From Magicicada septendecula (Eukaryota; Arthropoda; Insecta; Hemiptera; Cicadidae): 64,000 nt of DNA. The DNA is taken from assembly GCA_034769895.1 (NCBI GenBank), contig JAWRYS010001497.1, positions 62,001-126,000 on the forward strand, given 5' to 3'. Shown piece by piece: positions 23,166 through 35,887 of this stretch (its first letter is position 1; every line of letters begins with the position of its first letter). Made by a program: the position numbers and the translations under genes. The notes below the pieces were generated by a model, which saw only the letters and a program-made list of their open reading frames with translations, had not been told where the DNA came from and searched no databases.

Positions 23166-25060
23166 CTGTTCACTTTGTGCATTGTCTGGAAATCGAGGAT
23201 AGTTTGTATAGCAGTGGTTGCGCACGAAATGTGTGAACAATTCGATTCCCACGAGGCGACATTTCGGATTTTACTTACTTTTGTTAACCCTGCTTTCACT
23301 TCATGGTTGTACAGCACATTCTGTAACTTCAGGAGTAAAAGTAAAGTGGTAATCGTACGCTGCATGTGCGTGTGTTGAGTACACGAATTGCAGAGGTAGC
23401 GTACAACTAACGTCAAGTTGTTCCTCAACGTGTCTTCGCAAACTCGAAGAGCGTAGGCACCACGGACGTGTTTCTGTACGCCCGTTGACCGTTGTTCGAC
23501 ATCGACAATTTGCGCAACGTTTCTCGTACTATGTCGATCAGCTGTGCCATCAATTAGCTGTAACAAGAAAGAGAAAGGCAATCTATCTCCAGACAAGACC
23601 ATTCGAGGTTAACAACGTGCAATCGTTGCGCTTACTAAAGGCAATTCTTAAGCTACGTAAATTAATAACAATATTGAAAAATTTAATCGAAATTTCGAAT
23701 TCAAACATATAGTAACTTACGATTCCAGTAATTACGTTTACACTTTATTCATTTACCAGTCAAACTTGTATTCTTCAAGCCCATGCTACTTAAGCGCCGT
23801 TAAACTCAAGTTATGTGAAACAACGAGAGATTTCGCGTTATAATAACGTTAGAAGATACATTAGGAGGAGACGATATGCTGAATTTAACAACAGCAGCTT
23901 AGGGAAAGGTGATCTACTACAATGTGCATCTGTGATGACTTATAGAATGGAATATACACGATGAAACACTCGTACAAACATTATTTCGTATTATGAAATA
24001 CTGTTGAGACGGACAAAATTATTACGTAAGCAAGATTTATTTTATTTCTGTTACGTGTGTGTTACAGGAGCCAACGACGTTCCAAATATCCTAGTTTTTC
24101 ATTTCTCTTTAACCAGACAACCCCGGTCTTATGAAGCTCAACCAAAGTTTCGTCTTTAAGTTCTCTTTGATGTATTCATTTCCTACTACAAGGGGACAAC
24201 CATCTTTCAAAACTCATCTATAAGGTTACGTTCGCACAAATTTAATCAGTTAGCACGTCGAAATTTCATCTCATTTTATTTTCTATTTATAAAATGGTTC
24301 TTATTCTATATAGCCAGTCTACAACAATCTATCTGCACTTTCAACACAGTACGTATTCTTAACATTTATCTTCCACACATCGTCAGGTCTACGGTCTACA
24401 GGTTAGCATAATGTCAAGAACTTTCTTTACTACATATGAAGCAAATTGCACTACAAGAGCTACTAAATTTCGCGAGAGTTGAGGCTTGAACATGACAAGT
24501 TATTTAAGTAAAATGTTGAACGTACTTAATTATAATTTTGATTGGCTTAGCAGAGTTGTCACAGGCAGCCCTTCATTAATAAATTATTTAGCGTTTTGTA
24601 GGAGTATCCTGTATCTCCTGTACACTGACGAACAACTGAGGGGGGGGGATAAAACTCACTTCGAAGACATGTAGACCTAATACTTTGACGCAACAAATAA
24701 TGGCCACCGAAGCACCACACCTTTATTTCAACATAAACTTGTTATTATTATAGATAATTTATTATTATTAATAATAACGATAAAATAAATAATAAAAGCG
24801 ATTTGTTTTAAATTAATCAGGTACTAATGGCGACTGTTAAAACATTCAGAGACAGACAATAAATTTCTAAAAACCAGTCGAAATGATGTAATCTTTTACA
24901 ATTCTGTATACGCTTGATTAAATTAAATAAAGCCTTGAGAACTGTAGGGTAATATACAATGTAGTTTACCGTTACTTTTGCCATTGAATTTGTAGTCATA
25001 TTATCGTTAGGAAGACGGTGAAATTACTTTAGGAAGACGTTGTTACTATAGTAAACAGAT
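23166..25060. other. Unassigned DNA
   Basis: Short open frames on both strands around 23175-23710 show no domain. From 23720 the sequence is AT-rich with a G9 run near 24641. Nothing supported. Confidence 0.35.
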
Positions 25061-25080
25061 TTTGTGATAGATTGTCCGAT

Positions 25081-25590
25081 CAGTAAACCGTATGAAAGCA
25101 AGAACAGACTTGAAAAACAAATTTTGATACAACTGAGTGTCTTGAAACAAGAGGAGGAGATATACAGAATCTGGAAGTGTCGATGGCGAGGGAAATTAAA
25201 ATTGGAGATAAATTTAAGTACTTAAGGTTTATACTAACGAACACAGGGCAATAGAAGTAGAGATAAACAACAGACTACAACAAACAAGGACATGCATTAA
25301 GCAACTCAGTAAAATATTTGCGACAGACATATTACAAAAGACACGAGTGATATTCAGTACCATGATCCACAATGACATACGGAGCGGAAAACTGAGTCGT
25401 AAACAAAAAGTACACAGAGGTAATAACAGCATCGGAAATGGACTACTGGAGGCGGAGTTGTTGACCCTCAAGATGGATAGGATCGGAACGATGAAATAAG
25501 GAGAATGAACATAGAAAAAAGATGTGGTTAATCATATTGAGGAGTAAAGACTGACATGGTACGGGCACGTAAAAAGAGATGGAGATATTT
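25081..25590 (+). pseudogene. LINE C-terminal relic ending in WYGHVKR block
   Basis: The plus strand shows GDKFKYL (near 25207), then remnants of the thumb region, and near 25553 LTWYGHVKRDGDI, the conserved block close to the C-terminus of many insect LINE ORF2 proteins. Frameshifts and stops are numerous. It runs straight into the GAA microsatellite at 25594. Confidence 0.6.
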
Positions 25591-25593
25591 GAG

Positions 25594-25695
25594 AAGAAGA
25601 AGAAGAAGAAGAAGAAGAAGAAGAAGAAGAAGAAGAAGAAGAAGAAGAAGAAGAAGAAGAAGAAGAAGAAGAAGAAGAAGAAGAAGAAGAAGAAG
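25594..25695. repeat. (GAA)n microsatellite
   Basis: About 33 uninterrupted GAA units followed by AAC units. It lies at the 3' side of the LINE relic at 25081-25590 and produces meaningless poly-Lys, poly-Phe and poly-Leu frames. Confidence 0.95.
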
Positions 25696-25820
25696 GACAA
25701 TAACAACAACAACAACAATGAAAGAATAGTAAGAGGTAAACAACGAGAGATAAAAATAATAATCAACAATAAGAGATAGTAATATATATATATATATAGT
25801 AATAATATATATAGTAAGAG

Positions 25821-26436
25821 ATAAGTAATATTGAGATTATCCAGCGCTTTCAGTCCAAAACACTTAGATCAATAGTCGACGCTCCTTGGTTTGTCTCAAA
25901 TAACTCTATACACCGCGACCTCAAAGTTTCAACCGTGAGAGAAGAAATCATGCGCCTCTGCAGGACTCACATCTCCAAACTAGAACAGCATCCCAACCAC
26001 CTGGCAATTAACTTGTTAGACAACAGTGAAGATATTTATAGACTAAAAAGACACAAACTATTAGACTTACCATTCAGGTTTAACTCATAATGTATTCTCT
26101 GTATTTTCTGTATTGTACTGTCTGTGATATCTGTTCTGTATGTTTTTGTATTCGTGTCATTCATACGTATTAATGTCAACCTGTATATGTGCCTTATGGG
26201 CCCAGTGTTTAATGTTTGAACTTATTGTATCATGCCAGCAGGAAGTGATAGTGACTTTTGTTCATTTGTTTACATGTTTTTATCATTTAGTTTTGTATTT
26301 TGTTACCTCTTTAATCTATTATCAAAAACAAGAAGAGCTGTCAATGGTCAGCTCTTCATAATCCTGTGTGTGTTGTCAGCCAATTTGTTAAATGTTCGCT
26401 CAGTCGAACAGCTTACAGATCTCCAAAAAAAAAAAT
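25821..26436 (+). mobile_element. 5'-truncated Jockey-type LINE with 3' UTR and poly(A)
   Basis: An open frame at 25821-26090 encodes the very C-terminus of a Jockey-type ORF2 protein: IIQRFQSKTLRSIVDAPWFV at its start, then HRDLKVSTVREEI, and DLPFRF before the stop at 26088-26090. A 3' UTR of about 330 bp and an A-rich tail at 26424-26436 follow. The 5' truncation falls just after an AT microsatellite (25780-25815). This segment has no frameshift, so it is a younger insertion than the other LINE relics. Confidence 0.75.
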
Positions 26437-28517
26437 AATAAGAGAAGGCCTGGAAAGTCCTGATGTGATGAAATGGACGAGGCGACAGAACGGCAGTATC
26501 TCAGAGATAGGGAATAGAAAATAGAAAAATAAAGAAGATCGGAGACTGTGATCGAGAGAAGTCAGTCAGCGATAGCTGTGAAACTCCTATGTACGTTAAT
26601 TTGTATTACAAAGCTTTTATTTGTACGATGTGAATCATCCTAGATGACCTTGAATTCCCGACGACATTTCGAAGATCAAAGTCGCATGGATCAACTTGGT
26701 ACTACTTCATGGTCTGTGACTCAGTAAGAATTTAGTGTTAATAATCGTAGGGCTGATAATTTGCAGATCATATAATGACTGTCGTTAATTAAAACGTCAC
26801 ATTATTAACAACTAGTGACCTTCTCACTGAAAACATCATACAGATACATGTAACTATGCAAGTGATTCACACTCGTCATTACCTACAAATTGTAAATAAG
26901 ACATCTCCCGAGACGTAATCACTCAGTTATGGTCATCAATAATAATACAAGACCCGTTGCCAGGTATCAGCCTCGTACATCTAATTTAGTGACGCACGAA
27001 CTCTACTCAACCTCGTCAGGAACCAATGAATACTCAGAGTCATGTACTGATACATAAAATAAACATAAAGCTTACATCATTAGACATGGCGCACTACGTT
27101 TAACAAACATTGATTCTCAAGAAGGAATTGGTCTGAAATTAACCAGTTAACTGAAAATGTTATTCACAACGTTAGTGATAAACCTTTTTGTAACATTCTG
27201 TATCACTGAAGTTGGTCCCTGCCTTCAACAGAATTCGAGGTGGTATTTCCGGTATTCAGAAATACAGGATCATGGAGTCAGGAAGTGAACTCCAGAAACG
27301 CGTTGCTTCTTGGTTTGATTTCCGGCGAAGGCATTATAAGAAGCTGGAATTTAGACCGGATGACTCGCCCACTGTAAAATATAATATTCTTAGTTCCCGA
27401 AGAACATTTCCAACGCATGGAGCTGTTGTTGCTTAACGATTAGACACAGGACATCATGGCATTTAATGCATGGACGCTTTTCAGCAAGTAAAGATACGAT
27501 TAGCCACTAGTGGAATTGGTACTTACGAGAGCCCCTGACTTAGGTAGGAATTGATATCCGTGTAATTAAACTTTTAATTAAATATGTAGAACTCAATAGC
27601 TATGTAGAATTCAAAGAAGCTATGTGTATTATGCCATAAAATATTTTAATGAATTACCTAATGAACTGAAAAATCTAAGTGTAAATATAAAAGTGCTTAA
27701 AAAAAATCAAAGAAAAAATTAGGAACATTGTTATTGAATAATCAAAAAAACAGTCTATTATGATATGGACCTTTTTTCTCTTTTTTTTTCATTTATTTAT
27801 TGAATTGTATTATAGTACAAACTAAAATTTTGTTAAAATTGAAAAATAATTTATTTTTAATATATTACTATGATCGGTGAGGTAAAACTCACAATTAGTA
27901 TTAAGTATATAAATATTAATTCTAAGGACCAACCTATGTACGGGCATTTATGCCCCCTATAGGTCCTTTATTGTATAATTTTTATTATATGTAAAGGAAA
28001 ATTGGTAATAAATATTATTATTATTATTAATACTTTGTTAAACGAATACGCTGTTATCAAACATCTATAGGTGTTATATTCCGAAATTTGTTTATCTCAC
28101 AAAATAGCTTATAAAATGATGTTATGGTAAAGGCACTTGACTGTCTAACATTATAAAATTCTAGTGTACTTACTTAATGTATGTTGTTGCTAATAAGATT
28201 AATTTAAAAAGGAAAAACGCTATGGAAAGCTGGAAAATTGCGGAAACTGCACAGCAGGAAATGTTTGACTCTACTCATGAAGGTGCAGTCGAATTACCTT
28301 TTGTGCTTATTTGTAATGAAAAATACCATTTATTTCTTTTTAGTTAACTTTTAAAAATATAACGGATAGTAATAATAGAAACTAAATAATAATGGATAAT
28401 ACAAATTTATAAATTTCTGTTGCTTAATAAATATAACACCTTTTTATTTTCCCTTCCTCAGTGACAGGAAAAAGTTTTCCATAAAACAAGTGATACATTT
28501 TTGTTATACTAAAATAT
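26437..28517. other. Unassigned DNA
   Basis: AT-rich, with no recognised gene and no obvious repeat structure apart from ATT-rich simple sequence near 28015-28030. Confidence 0.35.
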
Positions 28518-28679
28518 CGGTATGGAGAACCATACATGACTTCCATGTTCTAAGATTTATATTTAAAATCATTTACGAAATGAAATGTTTCATAGAAACT
28601 ACTTCTTTCCACTTATTACTTCAGCCTTAACCACAGTACTGTGGTCACTAACGTATACCACCACACCTTAATGCACTCG

Positions 28680-28730
28680 ATTTTCACTGATGATGGCAGT
28701 CGACGATACTGCCGAAACGTCTGATTTTGC
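28680..28730 (+). ncRNA. Hammerhead-ribozyme-like motif (family H)
   Basis: CTGATGA at 28687-28693, extra T, stem II GGCAGT/ACTGCC intact although the loop differs from the 6722 copy, GAA, ACGT, and C at 28721. Confidence 0.55.
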
Positions 28731-29003
28731 AGAAAACATTAGACTACGGCCAAACAGCCCGGGAAGGAATTTTAACAACAAACTACTACTTTGTTGCCGA
28801 TAACGTAGTACATATAAAAATTATACCCTCCCCCTTCAACTATAATTTTCATTTATAGAAAATTACCCCCACCCAGTTCAACTAGCCTCTTCATTTATAG
28901 ATATTTCATCAACGTTTCTACACTGGATTATTAACATCTTCTTATCAGGATACTTTATTTATCAAAATTAAGTACTTTACTCTTGTTACAACAAAAAATG
29001 TTT

Positions 29004-30900
29004 CAGGTAAACTGCCCTTTCCACGTAACCGATCTTCACAAAAATCAATAGGCCTTCAGTCTTCTACAAATCAGGCACATATGTAAAAAATTATTTGATT
29101 CTATTTGAATTTACGGCAGTTATCGTTCGTCATGAAAAATTTCTCTTGTTACAACATAAAATGTTGCAGGTAAACTACCCCTTTCCCTTAACCGATCTTC
29201 ACCAAAATCAACAGACCTTGAGTTCTCTACAATATAGGGATGTATGCAAAAGTTATTTGATTCTGTTTGAATGTGCGGCAGTTATCGTTCGTCATAGAAA
29301 CAATTACTCTTGTTAAAAAATTAAAGGTGGCCGGTAAACTACCCCTTTCCCTTAACTGATCTTCACCAAAATAAATAGGCCTTGAGTCCTCTGCAACTCA
29401 GGGACATACGTAAAAAATTATTTGATTCTGTTTGAATTTACTGCAGTTATCGTTCTTCATGGAAAACGTTCTCTTGTTACAACATAAAATGTTGCAGGTA
29501 AACTACCCCTTCTCTTAACTGATCTTCACCAAAATTAATAGGTCTTGAGTCCTCTACAATTCAGGGATGCGTGCAAAACATTATTTGATTCTGTTTGAAT
29601 GTGCGGCAGTTATCATTCGTCATAGAAACAATTACTCTTGTTAAAAAATTAAAGGTGGCCGGTAAACTACCCCTTTCCCTTAACTGATCTTCACCAAAAT
29701 AAATAGGCCTTGAGTCCTCTGCAACTCAGGGACATACGTAAAAAATTATTTGATTCTGTTTGAATTTACTGCAGTTATCGTTCTTCATGGAAAACGTTCT
29801 CTTGTTACAACATAAAATGTTGCAGGTAAACTACCCCTTTCCCTTAACCGATCTTCATCAAAATCAACAGACCTTGAGTTATCTACAATTGAGGAAGGTA
29901 TGCACAAAATTATTTTATTCTGTTTAAATGTGCGCCTCGTTCATCATAGAAACAATTACTCTTGTTAAAACATAAAATGTGGCCGGTAAACTACCCATTT
30001 CCCTTAACCGATCTTCACCACAATCAACAAGCCTTCAGTGTTTTACAATTGAGGAACGTATGCAAATCAATCTTTGATTCTGTTTGAATGTGCGGTAGTT
30101 ATCGTTCGTCATAGAAAAAATTACCATTGTTAAAACATACAATGTTGCAGGTAAAGTACCCCTTTCCCTTAACCGATCTTCACCGAAATCAACAGCCATT
30201 GAGGCCTCTATAGCTCAAGAAGCTGTGCAAAACATTATTTGATTCTGATTGAATTTACGGCAGTTATCATTCGTCATAGTAAAGATTACCCATGTTAAAA
30301 CATAAAACGTTGCTGGTAAACTACCCCTTTCCCTAACCTGATCTTCAAAAAAAACAATAGATCTTGAGAACTCTACAATTCAGGGCTGTATGCAAAAACC
30401 TATTTGATTCTGTTTGAATTTGCGGCTCTTATCGTTTGCCATAGAAAATACCTTTTAAAACATAAAATGTTGCAGGTAAACTACCCCTTTTCTTTAACCG
30501 ATCTTCACAAAAACAACAGGTCTTGAGAACTCTATAATTCAGGGCAGTATGCAAAACATTATTTGATTATGTTTGAATTTGCGGCTGTTATAGTTTGCTA
30601 TAGAAAATACCCCTGTTAAAACATAAAACGTTACAGGTAAACTACCCCTTTCCCTTAACCGATCTTTATCAAAATCAATAGGTCTTGAGAACTCTACAAT
30701 TCAGGGCTGTATACAAAATATTATTTGATTGTGTTTTAATTTTCGGCTGTTATTGTTTGCCATAAAAACAAATTACCCTTGATTAAAAAAAAAACGTTGC
30801 CGGTAAACTACCCCTTTTCCTTAACCGATCTTCACCAAAAACAATAGGTCTTGAGTACTCTACAAATCAGGACTGTATGCAAAAAATTATTTGATTCTGT
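29004..30900. repeat. 163-bp tandem repeat, about 12 units
   Basis: Landmark GGTAAACTACCCC recurs at roughly 29167, 29330, 29496, 29660, 29824, 29982, 30150, 30315, 30474, 30634 and 30798. Each unit carries TTATTTGATTCTGTTTGAA and GATCTTCACCAAAA. Units vary by substitutions and small indels. Two adjacent units (about 29235-29560) are repeated almost exactly as a dimer at about 29565-29890. Confidence 0.9.
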
Positions 30901-31194
30901 TTGAATTTGCGGCTGTTATCGTTTGCCATAGAAAAAAATCTATAGACAGATAGACACACAGACAGATAGACACACAGACACACACACAGACACTTTTCAA
31001 AAAATGACTTTTTTTCATGTTTTGAGTGTCGTACAATCAGAATCTGCAATAATCTCGAACACGATTTTTTTTGCCATCACCATACTTCCATTTCCTTAAG
31101 GAACATGGAAGTAAAAATGCTTTTTAGCTAAGCAACGAAAAATAATAAATTTTTACTACCCATTATTATGGTTACTACAATTACTATCCTTTAT

Positions 31195-33355
31195 ATTTTA
31201 CTTCCATGTTCCATAAGGAAATGGAAGTATGGTGATGGCAAAAAAAAACGTGTTCGAGATTATTGCAGCTTCTAATTGTACTACCCTCAAAACATGAAAA
31301 AAGTCATTTTTCGAAAAGTGTCTGTGTGTGTATCTGTGTGTGTCTGTGTGTCTGTATGTCTGTCTGTCTATCTGTCTGTCTGTCTGTCTGTCTGTCTGTA
31401 GATTTTTTTTATGGCAAACGATAACAGCCGCAAATTGAAACAGAATCAAATAATTTTTTGCGTACAGCCCTGATTTGTAGAGTACTCAAGACCTTTTGTT
31501 TTTGGTGAAGATCGGTTAAGGGAAAGGGGTAGTTTACCAGCAACATTTTATGTTTTAACAACGGTAATTTTTTTATGACGAACGATAACTGCCGCACATT
31601 CAAACAAAATCAAATAACGTTTTGCATACCTTCTTGAGCTATAGAGAACTCGATGTCTGTTGATTTTTGTGAAGATCGGGTAAGGGAAAGGGGTAGTTTA
31701 CCGGCCACATTTTATGTTTTACAAGAGTAATTGTTTCTATGACGAACGATAACTGCCGTAAATTCAAACAGATTCAAATAATTTTTTACATATGTACCTG
31801 AGTTGCAGAGGACTCATGGCTTATTGATTTTAGTGAAGATCGGTTAAGGGAAAGGGGTAGTTTACCTGCCACTCTTAAGGTTTTAACAAGAGTAATTGTT
31901 TCTATGGCAAACGATAACTGCCGCACATTCAAACAGAATCAAATAATGTGTTGCATGCATCCCTGAATTGTAGAGGACTCAAGACCTATTGTTTTTGGTG
32001 GAGACCGGTTAAGGGAAAGGGGTAGTTTACCAGCAACGTTTTTTTTATCAAGGGTAATTTTTTTTTCTATAGCAAACGATAACAGCCGCAAATTAAAACA
32101 TAATCAACTAATGTTTCGCATACAGCTCTGAATTGTAGAGTTCTCAAGGTTTATTGTTTTTGGTGGAGATCGGTTAAGGGAAAGGGGTAGTTTACCTGCA
32201 ACGTTTTATGTTTTAAGAAGGGTATCTTTTTCTATGACCAACGATAACTGCCGCAAATTCAACGAACCTTTTTGCACCCCTTCTTCAATTATAGAGTACT
32301 CAAGGTCTGTTGATTTCGGTGGAAGATCGGTTAAGGGAAAGGGGTAGTTTACCAGCAACGTTTTATGTTTTAACCAGGGTAATTTTCTATGATGAACGAT
32401 AACTGCTGTAAATTCAAAGAGAATCAAATAATTTTTTGCATATCTTCCTGAAGTTGTAAGTACTCAAGGTCTGTCGATTTTGGTGAAGATCGGTTAAGGG
32501 AAAGGGGTAGTTTACCAGCCACCTTTAATGTTTTAACAAGAGTAATTGTTTATATGACGAACGATAACTGCCGCATATTCAAACATAATCAAATAAGTTT
32601 TTGCATGCATCCCTAAATTATAGAAAACTCAAGGCCTGTTGATTTTGGTGAAGATCGGTTAAGGGAAAGGAGTAGTTTACCTGCAACATTTTATGTTGTA
32701 ACAAGAGAAATTTTTTCATGATGAACGGTAACTGCCGTAAATTCAAATAGAATCAAATAATTTTTTGCATACAGCCCTGAATTGTAGAGGACTCAAGGCC
32801 TATTGATTTGGTGAAGATCAGTTAAGAGGAAGGGGTAGTTTACCAGCAACGTTTTATGTTTTAACAAGGGTAAAGTACTTAATTTTGATAAATAAAGTAT
32901 CCTGAAAAGCTGATCATAATAATCCACTGTAGAAACGTAGATGAAATATCTATAAATGAAGAGGTGGGGGTAATTTTCTATAAATGGGGGGGTAATTTTC
33001 TATAATTGAAATTGATTGTTGATTGGGGAGGGGATAATTTTTATTTATATGTCATGTGTACTACTTTATCGGCAACAAAGAAGTAGTTTGTTGTTAAAAT
33101 TAATTCCCAGGCTGTTTGGCGTGGTCCAATGTTTTCTACAAAACCAAACGTTTCGGCAGTACTATCGACTGTTATCATCAGTGAAAATCGAGTGCGCTAA
33201 CGTGAGGTGGTAAACGATAGTTACCACAGTACTGTGGTTAAGGCTGAAGAAAGAAGTAGTTTCTATGAAAATATTTCATTTCTAAAATGATTTTAAATAT
33301 AAATCTTAGTACACGGAAGTAATGTATGGCTCTCCATACGGATATTTATATAACT
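31195..33355 (-). mobile_element. Family-H repeat, right half of palindrome
   Basis: Inverted relative to 28518-31105. It begins with the ACTTCCATGTTCC end, then a TGTC/TGTG microsatellite (about 31319-31400), about nine 163-bp units in reverse orientation, the ribozyme-like core at 33147-33181, and ends at CTCCATACGGATATTT. Only about 90 bp separate the two halves. Confidence 0.75.
33140..33188 (-). ncRNA. Degenerate hammerhead-like motif (family H)
   Basis: Minus strand: CTGATGA, extra T, stem II AACAGT/ACTGCC with the two pairs nearest the core lost, GAA, ACGT, and T in place of the cleavage-site C. Probably inactive. Confidence 0.4.
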
Positions 33356-33760
33356 ACGCGTAAATAATAAATTGTAGCGATCTTTTCTTTGTAGAAATTC
33401 TAAACAAGTTAAAGATTAGTTTACGGTTTTAATTGGTAACGATTTCATCATAAATGTATGAAGCGATTTCTCAACGACTAAACATTTTTATTTGACAGTT
33501 ATTTCTCGCTGTATCTCTACTATTAACTTACCAGATTCTAAAATATTCGAATATGTAAAATATAAGAATTAACTCGAAAATTGATTTCCACCATCCCTAA
33601 AAAGCAGGTAGGCCTGCATATTTTATAACACGTAAACTATAAAACATGTATTATATCCATCTCACCCCCACCTTGTACGCTACGTGTATTGTATAGGTTA
33701 ATAAGAAAACACATTATTCACACTGTTTATCTCAGAATTTGCTTTAATTTCCTGTTGCAG
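33356..33760 (+). other. Intron or 5' flank before first coding exon
   Basis: AT-rich and non-coding. It ends in a pyrimidine-rich tract and CCTGTTGCAG, a good 3' splice site at 33759-33760. This implies an upstream non-coding exon whose position is not visible. Confidence 0.6.
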
Positions 33761-33769
33761 TTGGACACA

Positions 33770-33929
33770 ATGCCGGTGTCAGCAAAGGAGGATGAGATCG
33801 AAGACATGAAAGCAGATTTAGATTTAGTTGGTATTCCGCCGGAAGTACAAGAATACGCGCGAGAGAAACTGGGAGAAACGCCGGACACGAGGGTTAGAAC
33901 TTTACAAGAACTCAGGGATATGATATACG
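33770..33929 (+). CDS. CRAL-TRIO family lipid-transfer protein, first coding exon
   Basis: The exon runs from 33761 (after an AG acceptor) to 33929, before the donor GTGAGT. It codes 53 residues plus one base (phase 1). The start at 33770 (MPVSAKEDEIED) is chosen because it follows the acceptor by 9 bp. The peptide contains GIPPEVQEYAREKLGETP and ends RTLQELRDMIY, typical of the N-terminus of insect alpha-tocopherol-transfer-protein-like CRAL-TRIO proteins. Joined to 63875-63969 it reads on in frame into the CRAL_TRIO_N helices. The family binds small hydrophobic ligands such as tocopherol, retinoids or phosphoinositides and moves them between membranes. The ligand-binding CRAL-TRIO domain lies beyond the window, so the ligand cannot be predicted. 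Confidence 0.85.
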
Positions 33930-34472
33930 GTGAGTAACGTTTACACAAGCTCTCATAATGGATATTAAGTACGTCTTTTTGAAGAGTACAGACATTAATA
34001 AAGTTAATCGCATTCATTCTTCCGTTTATCTAATAAATATTCACATTTAATGTGCTATTCTATGTATAGATGGTTTAATCTGATCCTTACCTTTGAACGA
34101 AATATATTTAAATCAAGTTTAGAACACTTACATTAAAATAGGTATTACTTTGAATGTGTGAAATTGCAAACATCAATTACATGTTAGAATTAATAAATAC
34201 AAATAATTTTAAGAGACAATGAGAACGGAGAGGTTCATTATTTAGAGTGGCCATTTGGTGGCCGTCGGCTGTGTACCGTATAGTGTAGTTACTGTTAGTT
34301 ACGGTCTGGGATTGAAATAACCCAGATTTATAAATATAACCTTTAACATAAGACATTTCAGCCCTTTTAAGCGGCTAAGAAATAAGTTTATAAAAATTAG
34401 CTAACAAATAGCAATTTATTAGAACTTTTTATTTCTCTGAGATCGACTAATTCAAACTAACAGGCCAAGTGA
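33930..34472 (+). other. Start of the ~29.9-kb intron
   Basis: The donor GTGAGT at 33930 opens an intron that runs to the AG at 63873-63874. This stretch is plain AT-rich intronic DNA with nothing recognised. Confidence 0.7.
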
Positions 34473-35631
34473 AATATTTATTTATTTATTATCAAAATAC
34501 CCTTATACCATATTGGTGTCGGGTTACATCAACTACACTCTATATACGAATTTTTTCCATCTTACTCTATCCATTGACAATGTCTTCGCTTCACTCCAGC
34601 CCAAGCTTCTTTCTCTCAAAATGTTTCCCATCATTCCATCCCAAGTCAGTCGCGGTCTTCCTCTCTTCTTTCTCCCCCCTGATTTTGCCTCCCAAACCTT
34701 TTTTACCATTCTATCACTATCCATTCTCTGCATGTGTCCCCACCATCATAGTTGTCTCTGTTCAATAAAATCCAGAATCGATATCATTTCTAAATCCTCT
34801 CTTATTTGTTTATTCCTAACACTATTCTTCCTTGTTACTCCTACTACTCTCCTAAGATATTTCATTTCTGCCCCCTGGATTTTACTTTTTTGGCTTTTGG
34901 ATAGCGCCCATGTCTCACAGCCGTATGTTAAAACCGGTCTATATACTGTTTTATACACTCATTTTCGTTTTCCTTGATATCTCCTTCTTATTTATAAATC
35001 TATTGTTTAATGCATAGTATACTTTTATTGCCTTTTCAATTCTTTCATTTAATGCGGCTTCTTGATTCCCATTACTATCTACTATAACCCCTAGATATTT
35101 AAATTGTTTGACTTGTTCTATCTTCACTCCTCCAATCTCTATATTTATTATTTTCTCCCCCATTACCATTACCTTTGTTTTGGTCTTATTTATTTTCATC
35201 CCTTTTTCCTGTAGAACTTCATTCCATATATTCAAATTACCCTGTAATGCCCTTTCACTTGTAGCCATTAGCACTACATCATTCGCAAAACCCCCTTCTA
35301 CTGCTTCTATACTTCGCAAGTTCCTGTATCCAACATGCATTTTCCTAACCTTCAGTGAGCACTTCTTAATAATGTCGTCCATGTACAAGTTGAATAATGT
35401 CGGACTCAGTCCACCTCCTTGTCTTAATCCATAATTTGTTGTAAATCCTAACGACCTCATATTTTTACCAATTACATAATTTACATTATTTTTGTGTAAC
35501 CTCTGTACTACCTTAATTATTTTACTCCTTATTCCTCTATTTTTTAAACTTTCCCATATTTTTCTTCTAGGCACACTATCGAAAGCCTTCTCAAGATCAA
35601 TAAAAGCCAAACATACCAATTTATCTTTCAA
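34473..35631 (-). pseudogene. 5'-truncated LINE ORF2 (reverse transcriptase), mutated catalytic motif
   Basis: Minus strand, three frames in order. 35631-34951 is the RT with LVCLAFIDLEKAFDSVPR, YGLRQGGGLSPTLFN, GGFANDVVLMA and FKYLGVIVDS. 34958-34746 has YRPVLTYGCETWALS and GAEMKYLRRVVG. 34733-34533 has KKRGRPRLTWDGM near the C-terminus. The catalytic (F/Y)ADD reads FAND, so the first aspartate is lost, and frameshifts at about 34955 and 34740 also kill it. The left end is an AATAAATAAATA tail. The right end abuts the Penelope-like element at 35632. Confidence 0.8.
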
Positions 35632-35679
35632 TCAAATATATTGCAACTTACCGTCTGCGGCTTTTAGAAACAACGTCTT

Positions 35680-35730
35680 TACAAAATTGACATGTTTCGG
35701 GACACTTGTCCCATCATCAGAACTTAAAAC
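35680..35730 (-). ncRNA. Hammerhead-ribozyme-like motif (PLE 3' UTR)
   Basis: Minus strand: CTGATGA (35714-35720), extra T, 5-bp stem II GGGAC/GTCCC with an AAGT loop, GAA, self-complementary ACATGT, C at 35689, and a 5-bp stem I (AAGTT/AATTT, one G-U pair). It is the best folded of the set. Confidence 0.6.
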
Positions 35731-35887
35731 AATCGCGTATCATTTAAAGTTGATACACTTGTCAATCAATTAAAACATTAAAATCCAATATGAAACAAAT
35801 AACTTAAAACAATATGATACTTAAATGTTTAAAGCGAGCGCGAAGGTTTACCGATGTACATCGTATGGAGATTGACCGCGCACTGAA

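Larger units (their letters stand above)
28518..31105 (+). mobile_element. Family-H repeat, full-length copy, left half of palindrome
   Basis: It starts at the ATCGGTATGGAGAACC hairpin. It carries the hammerhead-like core (28687-28721), a spacer with GTTGCCGATAACGTAGTAC, and about twelve 163-bp tandem units (29004 to about 30900). A CA/CAGA microsatellite (about 30940-30990), a conserved tail (GAAAATGACTT-like, ATCTCGAACACG) and a near-palindromic end ACTTCCATTTCCTTAAGG follow. It is non-coding; frames in the array shift because the unit is not a multiple of three. Confidence 0.75.

Noticed and set aside
25443-25779. Long poly-Lys, poly-Phe and poly-Leu frames
   Set aside because: Frames of the (GAA)n tract on both strands.
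29095-32427. Frames such as MILFEFAAVIV... in the 163-bp array
   Set aside because: They persist for about one unit only, shift with unit length and occur in a non-coding tandem repeat.
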